A stretch of DNA of 64,000 bases from Streptomyces sp. NBC_00306 (lineage in GTDB: Bacteria; Actinomycetota; Actinomycetes; Streptomycetales; Streptomycetaceae). The DNA lies in NCBI RefSeq assembly GCF_036169555.1, contig NZ_CP108032.1, positions 868,001 to 932,000 of the forward strand, in the 5' to 3' direction. A program made the translations under genes and the position numbers. Positions 1-12,124 of the stretch are shown piece by piece. The first letter of the stretch is position 1. Every line of letters starts with the position of its first letter. The notes beneath the pieces were generated by a model. It had not been told where the DNA came from and ran no database searches. It saw only the letters and a list, made by a program, of their open reading frames with translations.

Positions 1-1
1 G

Positions 2-31
2 CTGGGCGCCTCGCTCGGCCACGAGTTGTGA
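2..31 (+). CDS. C-terminal end of an upstream gene, possibly methylmalonyl-CoA mutase large subunit (partial)
   Basis: The first bases read in frame as LGASLGHEL followed by a TGA stop at 29-31, four bases before the meaB start. meaB genes usually follow a methylmalonyl-CoA mutase gene, so this is probably the end of the mutase large subunit and the two genes would be co-transcribed. Only nine codons are visible, so the identity is inferred from context and the reading frame itself is not certain. Confidence 0.4.
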   Translation: MGASLGHEL

Positions 32-35
32 GCTC

Positions 36-1028
36 ATGCCACCGACGATCGACATCGACAGTTACGTCAAGGGCGTACGTGAGGGGTCGCGCGCGTACAT
101 CGCGCGCGCCGTCACGCTCGTGGAGTCCACCCGCGCCGATCACCGGACGCTGGCGCAGCAGTTGCTCACCGAGCTGTTGCCGTACGCCGGTTCGGCCCGG
201 CGGGTGGGGATCAGCGGGGTGCCCGGGGTCGGAAAGTCCACCTTCATCGACGCGCTCGGGACGCTGCTGACCGGGCTCGGCCACCGGGTCGCGGTCCTCG
301 CCGTCGATCCGTCGTCCAGCCGTACGGGCGGCTCCATCCTCGGCGACAAGACGCGGATGGAGCGGCTGTCGACGGACCCTGCGGCATTCGTCCGTCCCTC
401 CCCCACCTCGGGCACGCTCGGCGGTGTCGCCAAGGCGACGCGCGAGACCATGATCGTGATGGAGGCGGCGGGCTACGACGTGGTGCTGGTCGAGACCGTC
501 GGCGTGGGCCAGTCGGAGACGGCCGTGGCCAACATGGTGGACACCTTCCTGCTGCTCACCCTGGCCCGCACCGGCGACCAGCTCCAGGGCATCAAGAAGG
601 GTGTGCTGGAGCTGGCCGACGTGATCACGGTGAACAAGGCCGACGGACCCCATGAGCGGGACGCCCGCTCCGCGGCACGTGAACTCGCGGGCGCCCTGCG
701 GCTGATGCACCCCGCCGACGCGGCGTGGACTCCCCCGGTGCTGTCGTGCAGCGCACGGGAGGGCACGGGCCTGGACACGGTGTGGGAGCGGGTCGAGCAG
801 CACCGCTCCCTGCTGGACTCGACGGGGCGCCTGGCGGCGAAGCGCCGTTCCCAGCAGATCGACTGGGCGTGGACGATGGTCCACGACGGGCTGCGCGACC
901 GCCTGCGCGCGCATCCCGAGGTACGGGCACTCGCGCCCGATCTCGAACAGCAGGTCCGGGAAGGGCAGTTGACGGCGACGCTGGCGGCGGAACGCATCCT
1001 GGACGCGTTCTGGAAGCCGCAGGCGTAG
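36..1028 (+). CDS. meaB: Methylmalonyl-CoA mutase-associated GTPase MeaB
   Basis: A 330-aa G3E-family P-loop GTPase. MeaB binds the B12-dependent methylmalonyl-CoA mutase, gates cofactor loading and protects the radical enzyme from inactivation, in propionyl-CoA/methylmalonyl-CoA metabolism in the cytoplasm. Visible motifs are the P-loop GVPGVGKST at about residues 61-69, the family-specific AVDPSSSRTGGSILGDKTRM stretch around 90-110, VETVGVGQSE around 150 (Walker B/switch) and the guanine-specificity NKADG motif near 200. Length matches the family. The ATG at 36 lies just downstream of another stop codon, suggesting translational coupling. A hairpin follows immediately downstream, then a long repeat-rich interval. 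Confidence 0.95.
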   Translation: MPPTIDIDSYVKGVREGSRAYIARAVTLVESTRADHRTLAQQLLTELLPYAGSARRVGISGVPGVGKSTFIDALGTLLTGLGHRVAVLAVDPSSSRTGGSILGDKTRMERLSTDPAAFVRPSPTSGTLGGVAKATRETMIVMEAAGYDVVLVETVGVGQSETAVANMVDTFLLLTLARTGDQLQGIKKGVLELADVITVNKADGPHERDARSAARELAGALRLMHPADAAWTPPVLSCSAREGTGLDTVWERVEQHRSLLDSTGRLAAKRRSQQIDWAWTMVHDGLRDRLRAHPEVRALAPDLEQQVREGQLTATLAAERILDAFWKPQA

Positions 1029-1037
1029 GGCGTTGCG

Positions 1038-1058
1038 GCGCGCAGTTGCTTTGCGCGC
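1038..1058 (+). terminator. Hairpin terminator after meaB
   Basis: GCGCGCA (1038-1044) and TGCGCGC (1052-1058) form a 7-bp GC-only stem with a 7-nt loop, 10 bases after the meaB stop. There is no U-tract, which is usual for streptomycete terminators. Confidence 0.45.
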
Positions 1059-1248
1059 ACCGCGCGGGGGTCGCGGCCGCCGGACCGGGGGTACTCGCGG
1101 GGCGGGGGCCGGGCGTTGGGTTCCGCCGCCGGGCCAGAAACGGTAGGCGGGGACGGTGGTCCCGGGCGCCGGGCCCGAAGCGGTGGTCGCGGTGGTCGAC
1201 CGAGGGCGGGTGCGGTGACCCCGGTCGCCGAGCCGGTGTGGCATTCTC

Positions 1249-1289
1249 GGTCGCCGGACCGGTGGTGTCCGGTCGCCGGACCGGTGGTG
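1249..1289. repeat. 22-bp tandem repeat
   Basis: The unit GGTCGCCGGACCGGTGGTG occurs at 1249 and again at 1271 (period 22). A degenerate earlier version starts near 1223. It lies inside the non-coding mosaic interval. Confidence 0.75.
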
Positions 1290-1313
1290 GTCGTGGGCGC
1301 GAGCATGGGCGCC

Positions 1314-1752
1314 GCCGAGCGTCAGCCCGGAACAGTGGTCCCAGGCACGGCCTCCCGGTTGTGGTTGCCGCGCCCGCGGTGGACCCGGCCACAGGCGTCG
1401 GCGGGGGCACCCTGAGCGGTGGTCGCAGCAACGCCCCTGGGCGTCGGTCCCGGGCGCCGGCCCGGAGAGGCGGTCGTGGGCGGGCACGAGCCCGCAGCAC
1501 CTGTCCCGGACGTGGGCGCCCACCCGGAGCGTTGCCCTCGGACGGCGGAGCGACAGCAGCGGGCACCTGCCCGTGGTGGCCGCGGGCGCGAGCCGCAGCT
1601 TTAGTGCCGAGCGTGAGCCCGGAACAGTGGTCCCGGGCATGGCCTCCCGGTTGTGGTCCCCGCGCCCGCGGTGGACGCGGCCACAGGCGCCGGCGCGGGC
1701 GCCCTGCCTGAGGGCAAGTCGTAGCAACGCCCCTGGGCGTCGGTCCCGGGCG
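1314..1752. repeat. Direct duplication of a ~145-bp block, 292 bp apart
   Basis: The block starting GCCGAGCGT at 1314 and running to about 1457 is repeated with few changes from 1606 to about 1752. Shared features in order are CGGAACAGTGGTCCC (at 1328 and 1620), GGCCTCCCGGTTGTGGT, CGCGCCCGCGGTGGAC, GGCCACAGGCG and CAACGCCCCTGGGCGTCGG. The second copy carries a short insertion of a few bases before the last block. Confidence 0.85.
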
Positions 1753-2219
1753 CGAGCCCTGGGCGGTTCCCAGTGCGGCCTCGGAGCAGTAGTCCCCGTA
1801 CAGAGCCGAGGACTTGCTCTCGCGCGCGGGCTCAGAACGGCGTCGTCCGGCGCGGGCGCCCGCCCTCCCGGGAGCGGCGAGCACCGGCGGATGCGGTGGC
1901 CCCGAGCGCGTGCCCGCAGCACCGGCCGCGGGCGCGGGCCGGCGTGGTGGCCCCGGCACGCGGCCGGAAGAGTGGTCCCGGAGTCCAAGCCGGAGTCGCG
2001 GGCGTGGGCGCCCGCCCGGAGCGGCAGATACGGGCACCCGCCGGAGCAACAACCCAGGAGCCGTGGTCCCGGCGGGCGGCCCCTGAAGAGTGGTCCCGTG
2101 CACCGGCCCGGAGAGGTAGTCGCGCGCAGGCACCTGTCCCGGGCGCGGGCACCGACCCGGATGCAGCCGCGAGCACGCAGCAAGAGCGCCGCGCGGCGGA
2201 AGGCTCACGCCCCCGCCCC

Positions 2220-2239
2220 CTCACCTCACCTCACCTCAC
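2220..2239. repeat. CTCAC pentanucleotide repeat, 4 units, covering a stop codon
   Basis: Four perfect CTCAC units run from 2220 to 2239. The TGA stop of the minus-strand DUF2993 gene (2238-2236) lies inside the last unit, so slippage here would change the protein's C-terminus. Confidence 0.8.
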
Positions 2240-3465
2240 CGACCCGACGCCTCCGCGCCGCCCGCTTCTCCCACCTTGATGCCCGAGCCGACCACCCGGG
2301 CCTTGATGCCCTCCTTCTCCACCCTGATGTCCTGAAGACTCAGCTCACGCAGCGACGCAGGCAGTTCGAAGGACAGGGACAGCCGCTCCGACAGCTCCGG
2401 GGGCCTCAGCGCGAGCAGGCCCTTGATCAGTGCGGGGTCGATGCCGACCTTTTCCAGGAGCTCGGGGTGTGCGACCACCACATCGACGAGGTTGACCTTC
2501 ATCAGCTGCTCGGCGAACTTCGGGGCGCCCGTCAGCCGGTTCAGTTCCTTCTCGCTCGCCAGCGCCCGGCGCACCTGCGCGTCGCTGACGCCGAGCCGTT
2601 CGACGATCGCCGGCACGGAGAGCAGCGCCTTGGCGCGTGCGGCCTCGCGGCTGATGAGGTCGGCCGTCTCCCGGTGCAGCCGCAGGCCGGAGTGTTCGGG
2701 GTCCTTGCCCGGCCGGTAGACGGCGACGCCCGGGATGTCGAGCTGCATGCCGTCGATGGTCGTGGTGAGGGCACGGCCGTTGTCGCGGGTGAGCCGGGCA
2801 TGGGCACGGACGCTCAGATCCTGTCCGGCGACGGCGAGTTCACCGTTGACGCGGACGGCGTCGTCGCCGCTCCCGGTGAACGTCAGCTGGGAGGCGCCGA
2901 GTTCGCGATTGAGATCGTCGAAGGAGAGCAGGACCTCGCCGTCGAGGCGGCCGATGACCGCACCCTGGATGGAGGTGGGGGCGTCGCCGACGATGCGGAC
3001 GTCTCGCACACTGGCCCGCACCTCGGCGAGCGAGACACGGTCCGCGGAGACGTCCGGCACGGTGACGTCGACGCGGTCGATCCGGTCGCCGAGCACCTGG
3101 GTAAGGAACGGGAAGCCGTGGATGTCCACGTCCGGCCGCGTGGCGAGACCGAGCGAATTCTGCAGCTTGTCGGCGGCCTTGGTCTGCGCGTACGCCTCGG
3201 CGAGCCGGTCGGCGAGCAGCAGGCAGACGGCGAACAGGCCCGTGACCAGGACCAGCTTCACCAGGGCGGGCAGCGCCGCGAAGCGGCTCCTGCCGCGGTG
3301 GTTGGGCGGCTGCCAGTCGTCCTCGTCGTCGGTGTCGGACCGTAGTCCGAGCTCCAGCGGATCCCTCGGAACGTAGTCGGTGTAGTCGGGCTCCGGATCT
3401 GCCAGTTGAGCGAGTTCCTCGTACGGATTTCGCGAATGCGTCGATATGCGTGTGGGGGGGCGCAT
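2236..3465 (-). CDS. DUF2993 (LmeA-like) membrane-anchored lipid-binding domain protein
   Basis: A 409-aa protein with an acidic, proline-containing N-terminus (residues 1-60), one membrane segment at about 67-90 (ALVKLVLVTGLFAVCLLLAD) and an extracytoplasmic DUF2993 domain. The domain begins around the LGLATRPDVDIHGFPFLTQVLG stretch typical of the family. Family members such as mycobacterial LmeA bind phospholipids and act in cell-envelope lipid or mannan maturation. Here the specific role is unknown. The ATG at 3465 follows a weak ribosome-binding site. The gene points toward meaB and its stop codon lies in a pentanucleotide repeat. It is divergent from the glycolipid-binding protein gene, about 120 bp away. 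Confidence 0.85.
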   Translation of the reverse strand: MRPPTRISTHSRNPYEELAQLADPEPDYTDYVPRDPLELGLRSDTDDEDDWQPPNHRGRSRFAALPALVKLVLVTGLFAVCLLLADRLAEAYAQTKAADKLQNSLGLATRPDVDIHGFPFLTQVLGDRIDRVDVTVPDVSADRVSLAEVRASVRDVRIVGDAPTSIQGAVIGRLDGEVLLSFDDLNRELGASQLTFTGSGDDAVRVNGELAVAGQDLSVRAHARLTRDNGRALTTTIDGMQLDIPGVAVYRPGKDPEHSGLRLHRETADLISREAARAKALLSVPAIVERLGVSDAQVRRALASEKELNRLTGAPKFAEQLMKVNLVDVVVAHPELLEKVGIDPALIKGLLALRPPELSERLSLSFELPASLRELSLQDIRVEKEGIKARVVGSGIKVGEAGGAEASGR

Positions 3466-3589
3466 CAGCTCATCCCACCATGCGGGCCACCCTCGAACGC
3501 AAGTCCAACCGCCTTTACGTGAGGGTTTGAGACAAAGATCGGCGCAGCCGCGGCGCCCGGACCTCCCACGACGCGCCTAATCTGTGTCC

Positions 3590-7931
<4,342 letters not shown>

Positions 7932-7943
7932 GGCGGGCCCCTC

Positions 7944-8912
7944 CTACTTTTCCCTGCGCGCGACCAGGCGCCAGTTGACGATCGAGAAGATGACGACGAC
8001 GAGGAAGATGCCCCAGGCGACGGCGGCCCCGTAGCCGAAGTCGTTGTTGTCGAAGCTCTGCTGGAAGAAGTAGAGGACCATCGTCTGGCCCGCGTTGTCG
8101 GGACCGCCCGCGAACGTCGAGGTGTTGGACGTCGTGGACAGCAGCACCTGCGGCTCGGAGAAGGACTGGAGCCCGGTGACGGTGGAGACGACGAGGGTGA
8201 AGAGGATGACGGGGCGCATCAGCGGGACGGTGATCCGGAAGAAGGTCTGCACGGGGTTCGCGCCGTCGACCCGGGCCGCCTCGTACAGCTCGCCGGGGAT
8301 GGTCTGCAGGCCCGCGAGGAAGATGATCGCGTTGTAGCCGACCCACTGCCAGCTCATCAATGCGGCGATGGAGACCTTGATGCTCCACGGTGTCTGGAGC
8401 CAGGCGACCGGGTCAAGGCCCAGTCCCTGGAGTACGGCGTTGACGAGGCCGAAGTTGGTGGAGAAGACCGAGCCGAAGACGATGGCGACGGCCACGACGG
8501 AGGTGACGTTCGGCACGAAGAAGGCGAAGCGGTAGAAACTCGTCAGCCGCTTCGCGGAGTTGATCATCACCGCGACGAGCAGCGCCAGGAAGAGCATGGG
8601 GAAGGTCGCCATCGCCCAGATCACGAGGGTGTTGCCCAGCGCGTTCCAGAACTGCGTGTCGGAGAGCAGATAGCGGTACTGGGCGAGGCCGGCGAACTCC
8701 ATGGAGCCGAGGCCGTCCCAGCGGTGGAACGAGAGGTACAGCGAGAACCCGACGGGGATCAGGCCGAACGCCAGGAAGATCAGGTAGAACGGCGATATCG
8801 CTGCGTACAGCCGCCAGTGCCGGAGCACCGAGCGGGCCTTGGAGCGCGGCGGCGGCTCGGGCGGGGTACGCCGGCTCGCGGCCGTCCGGTCGAGGGCGGG
8901 TGCGGTGGTCAC
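7944..8912 (-). CDS. Sugar ABC transporter permease, MalF type
   Basis: A 322-aa CUT1-family permease. A basic proline-rich N-terminus (about residues 1-30) is followed by about six membrane segments, and the EAA loop appears as ELYEAARVDGANPVQ near residue 215. The GTG start at 8912 overlaps the binding-protein stop by four bases (GTGA). This fixes the start and indicates translational coupling. It forms the heterodimeric pore with the MalG-type permease directly downstream. Confidence 0.9.
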   Translation of the reverse strand: MTTAPALDRTAASRRTPPEPPPRSKARSVLRHWRLYAAISPFYLIFLAFGLIPVGFSLYLSFHRWDGLGSMEFAGLAQYRYLLSDTQFWNALGNTLVIWAMATFPMLFLALLVAVMINSAKRLTSFYRFAFFVPNVTSVVAVAIVFGSVFSTNFGLVNAVLQGLGLDPVAWLQTPWSIKVSIAALMSWQWVGYNAIIFLAGLQTIPGELYEAARVDGANPVQTFFRITVPLMRPVILFTLVVSTVTGLQSFSEPQVLLSTTSNTSTFAGGPDNAGQTMVLYFFQQSFDNNDFGYGAAVAWGIFLVVVIFSIVNWRLVARREK

Positions 8913-10189
8913 ACGCTCACCCCCAGGTGGTCGGCTATGCGGCGGCAGGTCTTCATGGCGTCCCTCCAGGCGCGCTTCGGGTCCTTGCCCGCCTGCGAGA
9001 CACGGGTCAGTTCGTCCCTGATGGGCTGACCGAGGGCCACGTCGTACGGGCTGTTGTAGGCGACGGGGATCTTCTCGGCGGCCGGCCCGAAGACGTCGAC
9101 CGTGCGCTGGCCGCCGAAGAAGGGGTCGGGGTCGAGCATCGCCTTCTGCCGGTACGACGCCGGGGTCGAGGGGAAGAGGCCCGCGTCGACGAAGCCCCGC
9201 GTCTGATTGTCGGCCCCGAGGAGCCAGGTGATGATCTCGAAGGCCTGCTCGCGCTCGCGGCACGCCTGGGTGATCGACAGGAACGAGCCGCCGTCGTTGG
9301 CGGGCCCGCCGGGCATCTGCGCCACGCGCCATGTCCCCTCGGTCTTCGGCAGGTTGAGCTTCAGGTCGCCGCCGATCCAGGAGGCGCCGAGCTGGTCGGG
9401 CAGCAGTCCCTTCTCGGTGGCGGCGATCGCGTCGGGGGTGCCGGAGAGCATCGGGGAGACGAGGCCCCGGCGGCGCGCTTCGAGCGCCAGGTCCCAGGCG
9501 CGGCGGACATGCTCCCCGTCGCCGATGAAGTGGCGGTTCTCGTCGACGAAGCGCCGGGTGCCCTGGCCGATCGCGTAGTTGTAGACGGCGATGATGTCGA
9601 CGACCCAGTACGCGCCCTTGATCTTCTTCTGCAGCGTCTCGCCCGTCGCGAAGTACGCCTCCCAGGTCGAGGTCCGGGCGGACACCTCGGCGGGGTCGGT
9701 GGGCAGTCCGGCCGCCTCGAAGGTGTCGGCGCGGTAGAACTGGCCGACGGGTCCGGCATCGATCGGGAAGCCGATCAGACGGCCGTCGGGCGCGGTGCCG
9801 GCGTCCCATTTCCAGGGCAGGTACTGGTCCTTGAACTTCTCGGCGCCGAGGGTGCGCAGGTCCACGAACTGGTCGGCGTTCGGGAGGTAGGACGCCATGT
9901 CCTCGCCCCGCAGGCCCGCGATGTCGGGGATGTACGCCTGCCCGGTCATCGTGGTCATCAGCTTGGAGCGGTAGTAGCCGCCGATCTGGACGGGCCGCAG
10001 CGACACGTCGGTGAAGCGGCGCTCGGCGTCGGCGACGACCTTCTCGCTCAGCCCCCCGGACCAGTACCAGAGGGTCATGGTGCGGCCGGTGGAGCCGCGG
10101 GGGACGGCGCAGCCTGCCGCGGTGGAGCCGAGCGCGGCGGCCGTGGTGGCCAGCCCTGCGCGCAGCAGTCCTCTTCGGGAGAGGTGCAC
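8909..10189 (-). CDS. Sugar ABC transporter substrate-binding lipoprotein
   Basis: A 426-aa extracytoplasmic solute-binding protein, family 1. The N-terminus SRRGLLRAGLATTAAALG followed by a TAAGC lipobox indicates Tat-dependent export and lipidation near residue 27. The mature part shows typical features such as MTLWYWSGGLSEKVV and the late GGQRTVDVFGPAAEKIPV hinge-side stretch. It would capture an oligosaccharide, possibly galactose- and mannose-containing given the GH2 and GH38 neighbours. The ligand cannot be read from sequence. It lies 42 bp downstream of the PfkB kinase gene in the same operon. Confidence 0.88.
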   Translation of the reverse strand: MHLSRRGLLRAGLATTAAALGSTAAGCAVPRGSTGRTMTLWYWSGGLSEKVVADAERRFTDVSLRPVQIGGYYRSKLMTTMTGQAYIPDIAGLRGEDMASYLPNADQFVDLRTLGAEKFKDQYLPWKWDAGTAPDGRLIGFPIDAGPVGQFYRADTFEAAGLPTDPAEVSARTSTWEAYFATGETLQKKIKGAYWVVDIIAVYNYAIGQGTRRFVDENRHFIGDGEHVRRAWDLALEARRRGLVSPMLSGTPDAIAATEKGLLPDQLGASWIGGDLKLNLPKTEGTWRVAQMPGGPANDGGSFLSITQACREREQAFEIITWLLGADNQTRGFVDAGLFPSTPASYRQKAMLDPDPFFGGQRTVDVFGPAAEKIPVAYNSPYDVALGQPIRDELTRVSQAGKDPKRAWRDAMKTCRRIADHLGVSV

Positions 10190-10231
10190 TGCTCCTACCG
10201 CCTTTCGGGGTCGGTGTGTCCGGACGGATGG

Positions 10232-11248
10232 TCAGCGGGGGGTGACGGGCGCCTCGTGCGGGGCCGGGCCGGGGTCGGCGGGCAGCCGGTCGGCCAGGAA
10301 GGCGTAGTCGCGAAAGAGCCCGGGGGTGCGTGAGCCGGTGGTGTGCCACCAGTGGGTGATGCCGTGCAGGCCGGGTGCGGCGAGCGCGCCGGTGTGGCGC
10401 CGGACGGAGAGGCCGGCGGCGAGGGTGGCGAAGCGCAGCCGGTCGGCGAGGGGCCAGCCGCCGAGGCTCGCGGCGACGAAGCTCGCCCCGAACACGTCAC
10501 CGGCCCCGGTGGCGTCGATGGCAACGATGTCAAGGGCCGGGACCTCGGCGTACTCCCCGGTGAGCTGGTCGACGGCGAGCGCGCCCTCGCGTCCGCGGGT
10601 GATCACGGCGACGGGGGTCAGGTCGGCGAGCGCACCGAGCGCGGCGGCCGGGCTGTCGGTGCGGGTGTAGCGCATGGCCTCGGTGTCGTTGGGCAGGAAG
10701 GCGTGGCAGAGGGAGAGCTGTTCCAGCAGCTCGCCGGACCACTGTTCGCTGGGGTCCCAGCCGACGTCGGCGAAGATCAGGGTGCCGGAGGCGGCGGCCT
10801 TGCCGAGCCACTCCTGGCGTTCGGCGCCGAGATGCACGAGTGCGGTGCGGGCGGGCGGCGGGTCGGGCAGCAGCTGGTCCTGTGTATACGGGGGCGGTGT
10901 GCCGTGGGTGACCAGGGCGCGGTCGTGGCCGTGGGCGAGGGAGACGGTGACCGGGGTGTCCCAACCCTCGGCCGTGCGGGAGCACCTGAGGTCGATGCCC
11001 TCCTGCCCGGCGAGGATCTCCTTGAGCTGTCTGCCGTACAGGTCGTCGCCGAAGACGGTGGCGAGCGAGGTGGTGAGTCCGTGGCGGGCGGCCGCCACGG
11101 CGAGGTTGGCGATCCCGCCCGGGCCGCAGCCCATCCCGCGGGTCCAGATCTCCTCCCCCGGCGTGGGCGGCTTGCCGAGGCCGGTGAGGACGATGTCGTG
11201 GAAGAGCAGGCCGGTCAGGAGGACATCGGCCCTCGGCTCCTCGTCCAC
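10232..11248 (-). CDS. PfkB-family carbohydrate kinase
   Basis: A 338-aa ribokinase-fold sugar kinase. The N-terminal substrate-binding signature appears as RGMGCGPGGIANLAVAAARHG (about 37-57). The C-terminal signature DATGAGDVFGASF around residue 250 contains the catalytic Asp and anion hole. It is the first gene of the minus-strand sugar operon and is divergent from the DeoR gene. It probably phosphorylates a monosaccharide released by the locus glycosidases. The exact sugar is not decidable; the family includes ribokinase, fructokinase and ketodeoxygluconate kinase. Confidence 0.85.
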   Translation of the reverse strand: MDEEPRADVLLTGLLFHDIVLTGLGKPPTPGEEIWTRGMGCGPGGIANLAVAAARHGLTTSLATVFGDDLYGRQLKEILAGQEGIDLRCSRTAEGWDTPVTVSLAHGHDRALVTHGTPPPYTQDQLLPDPPPARTALVHLGAERQEWLGKAAASGTLIFADVGWDPSEQWSGELLEQLSLCHAFLPNDTEAMRYTRTDSPAAALGALADLTPVAVITRGREGALAVDQLTGEYAEVPALDIVAIDATGAGDVFGASFVAASLGGWPLADRLRFATLAAGLSVRRHTGALAAPGLHGITHWWHTTGSRTPGLFRDYAFLADRLPADPGPAPHEAPVTPR

Positions 11249-11374
11249 GCGCCCGCCCTCTCGTCAAAGACCTGCAAGCTGTGCACAGGATCGTGCGCCC
11301 GACGAACAGAATTGGCAAGAGTTGAGCACGAAGATGCATGGAAATGCTTGAGATTGACGAGTAGCGTGCCCGGT
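11249..11374. promoter_or_regulatory. Divergent promoter region between PfkB and DeoR genes
   Basis: A 126-bp interval carrying the promoters of both operons. It contains two similar stretches, GCAAGCTGTGCAC (starting near 11275) and GCAAGAGTTGAGCAC (near 11315). These could be direct-repeat DeoR half-sites. A TAGCGT box at 11362-11367 ends seven bases before the DeoR GTG, suggesting a leaderless transcript. Confidence 0.5.
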
Positions 11375-12124
11375 GTGCTGGCTGAGCGACGACATCAACT
11401 CATCCTGCGGGCCCTGAGATCAGGCGGCCCCGCAGCCGTAACCGACCTGTCCGAGCAGCTGGGTGTGAGCGCCGCCACCGTCCGGCGGGACCTGGTCAAG
11501 CTGGAGGAGGAGGGTCTGCTCACCCGGGTCCACGGCGGGGCCGCCGTGGACGAGGGCGATCAGCCCTTCGCCGAGGTCGCCGAGATCCGGGTGCCCGAGA
11601 AGGACGCCATAGCGGTCCGCGCCGCCGCGATGGTCGAGGACGGACAGTCCGTGCTCCTCGACATCGGCACCACGGCCTACCGGCTGGCCCGGCAGCTGCG
11701 CGGCCGCCGGCTCACCGTGATCACCAGCAATCTGGTGGTGTACGAGGAGCTGGCCGACGACACCGGCATCGAGCTGATCCTGCTCGGCGGCATGGTCCGC
11801 CGGGAGTACCGCTCCCTGGTCGGCTTCCTCACCGAGGACAATCTCCGCCAGCTGCACGCGGACTGGCTCTTCCTCGGCACGAGCGGCATCCGCCCGAACG
11901 GCCACGTCATGGACACCACCGTCGTCGAGGTCCCGGTCAAGCGGGCGATGATCGCGGCCGCCGACGCGGTGGTCCTGCTCGCCGACGCGGGCAAGTTCCC
12001 CGGCACCGGCATGGCCAGGGTGTGCGGCCCGGACGCACTCGACACCGTGGTGACCAACGCCCCCGCGGATCCGGCGACCGGCGCCGCCTTCGACGAGGCA
12101 GGAGTGAAGGTGATGGAGGTATGA
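11375..12124 (+). CDS. DeoR/GlpR-family transcriptional regulator
   Basis: A 249-aa regulator. The N-terminal DeoR helix-turn-helix (residues 1-57) includes VTDLSEQLGVSAATVRRDLVKL. The C-terminal sugar-phosphate-sensing domain (about 75-230) includes LDIGTTAYRLARQL and the family pattern ITSNLVVYEEL. It probably senses a phosphorylated sugar made by the divergent PfkB kinase and controls both operons. I chose the GTG at 11375 because the protein then begins VLAERRHQ, like most family members, and a -10-like box is seven bases upstream. An in-frame GTG at 11366 is possible. The stop overlaps the GH4 start (ATGA). Confidence 0.88.
   Translation: MLAERRHQLILRALRSGGPAAVTDLSEQLGVSAATVRRDLVKLEEEGLLTRVHGGAAVDEGDQPFAEVAEIRVPEKDAIAVRAAAMVEDGQSVLLDIGTTAYRLARQLRGRRLTVITSNLVVYEELADDTGIELILLGGMVRREYRSLVGFLTEDNLRQLHADWLFLGTSGIRPNGHVMDTTVVEVPVKRAMIAAADAVVLLADAGKFPGTGMARVCGPDALDTVVTNAPADPATGAAFDEAGVKVMEV

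Larger units (their letters stand above)
1029..2235. repeat. GC-rich mosaic repeat interval without a convincing gene
   Basis: About 1.2 kb lies between the convergent meaB and DUF2993 genes. It is built from recurring short blocks: GGTCCCGG-type cores recur around 1156, 1336, 1442, 1628, 1739, 1971, 2062 and 2093, and CCCGGAGAGG blocks occur near 1461 and 2109. All frames stay open only because stop codons are rare at this GC content. The predicted peptides are Arg/Gly/Pro/Ala-rich, with no recognisable domain and no start supported by a ribosome-binding site. I see no protein, RNA gene or mobile element here. Confidence 0.7.

Noticed and set aside
625-2208. Long open frames in the 1029-2235 interval
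   Set aside because: Arg/Gly/Pro-rich composition, no ribosome-binding site, no domain, and they run antisense or out of frame into meaB.
7944-10349. Single 801-residue frame fusing a permease to upstream sequence
   Set aside because: The upstream half is the wrong frame of the binding-protein gene. The permease starts at the GTG overlapping that gene's stop.
10343-11374. Extension of the DeoR gene far upstream
   Set aside because: The extension is antisense to the PfkB gene; DeoR homology begins at the GTG near 11375.
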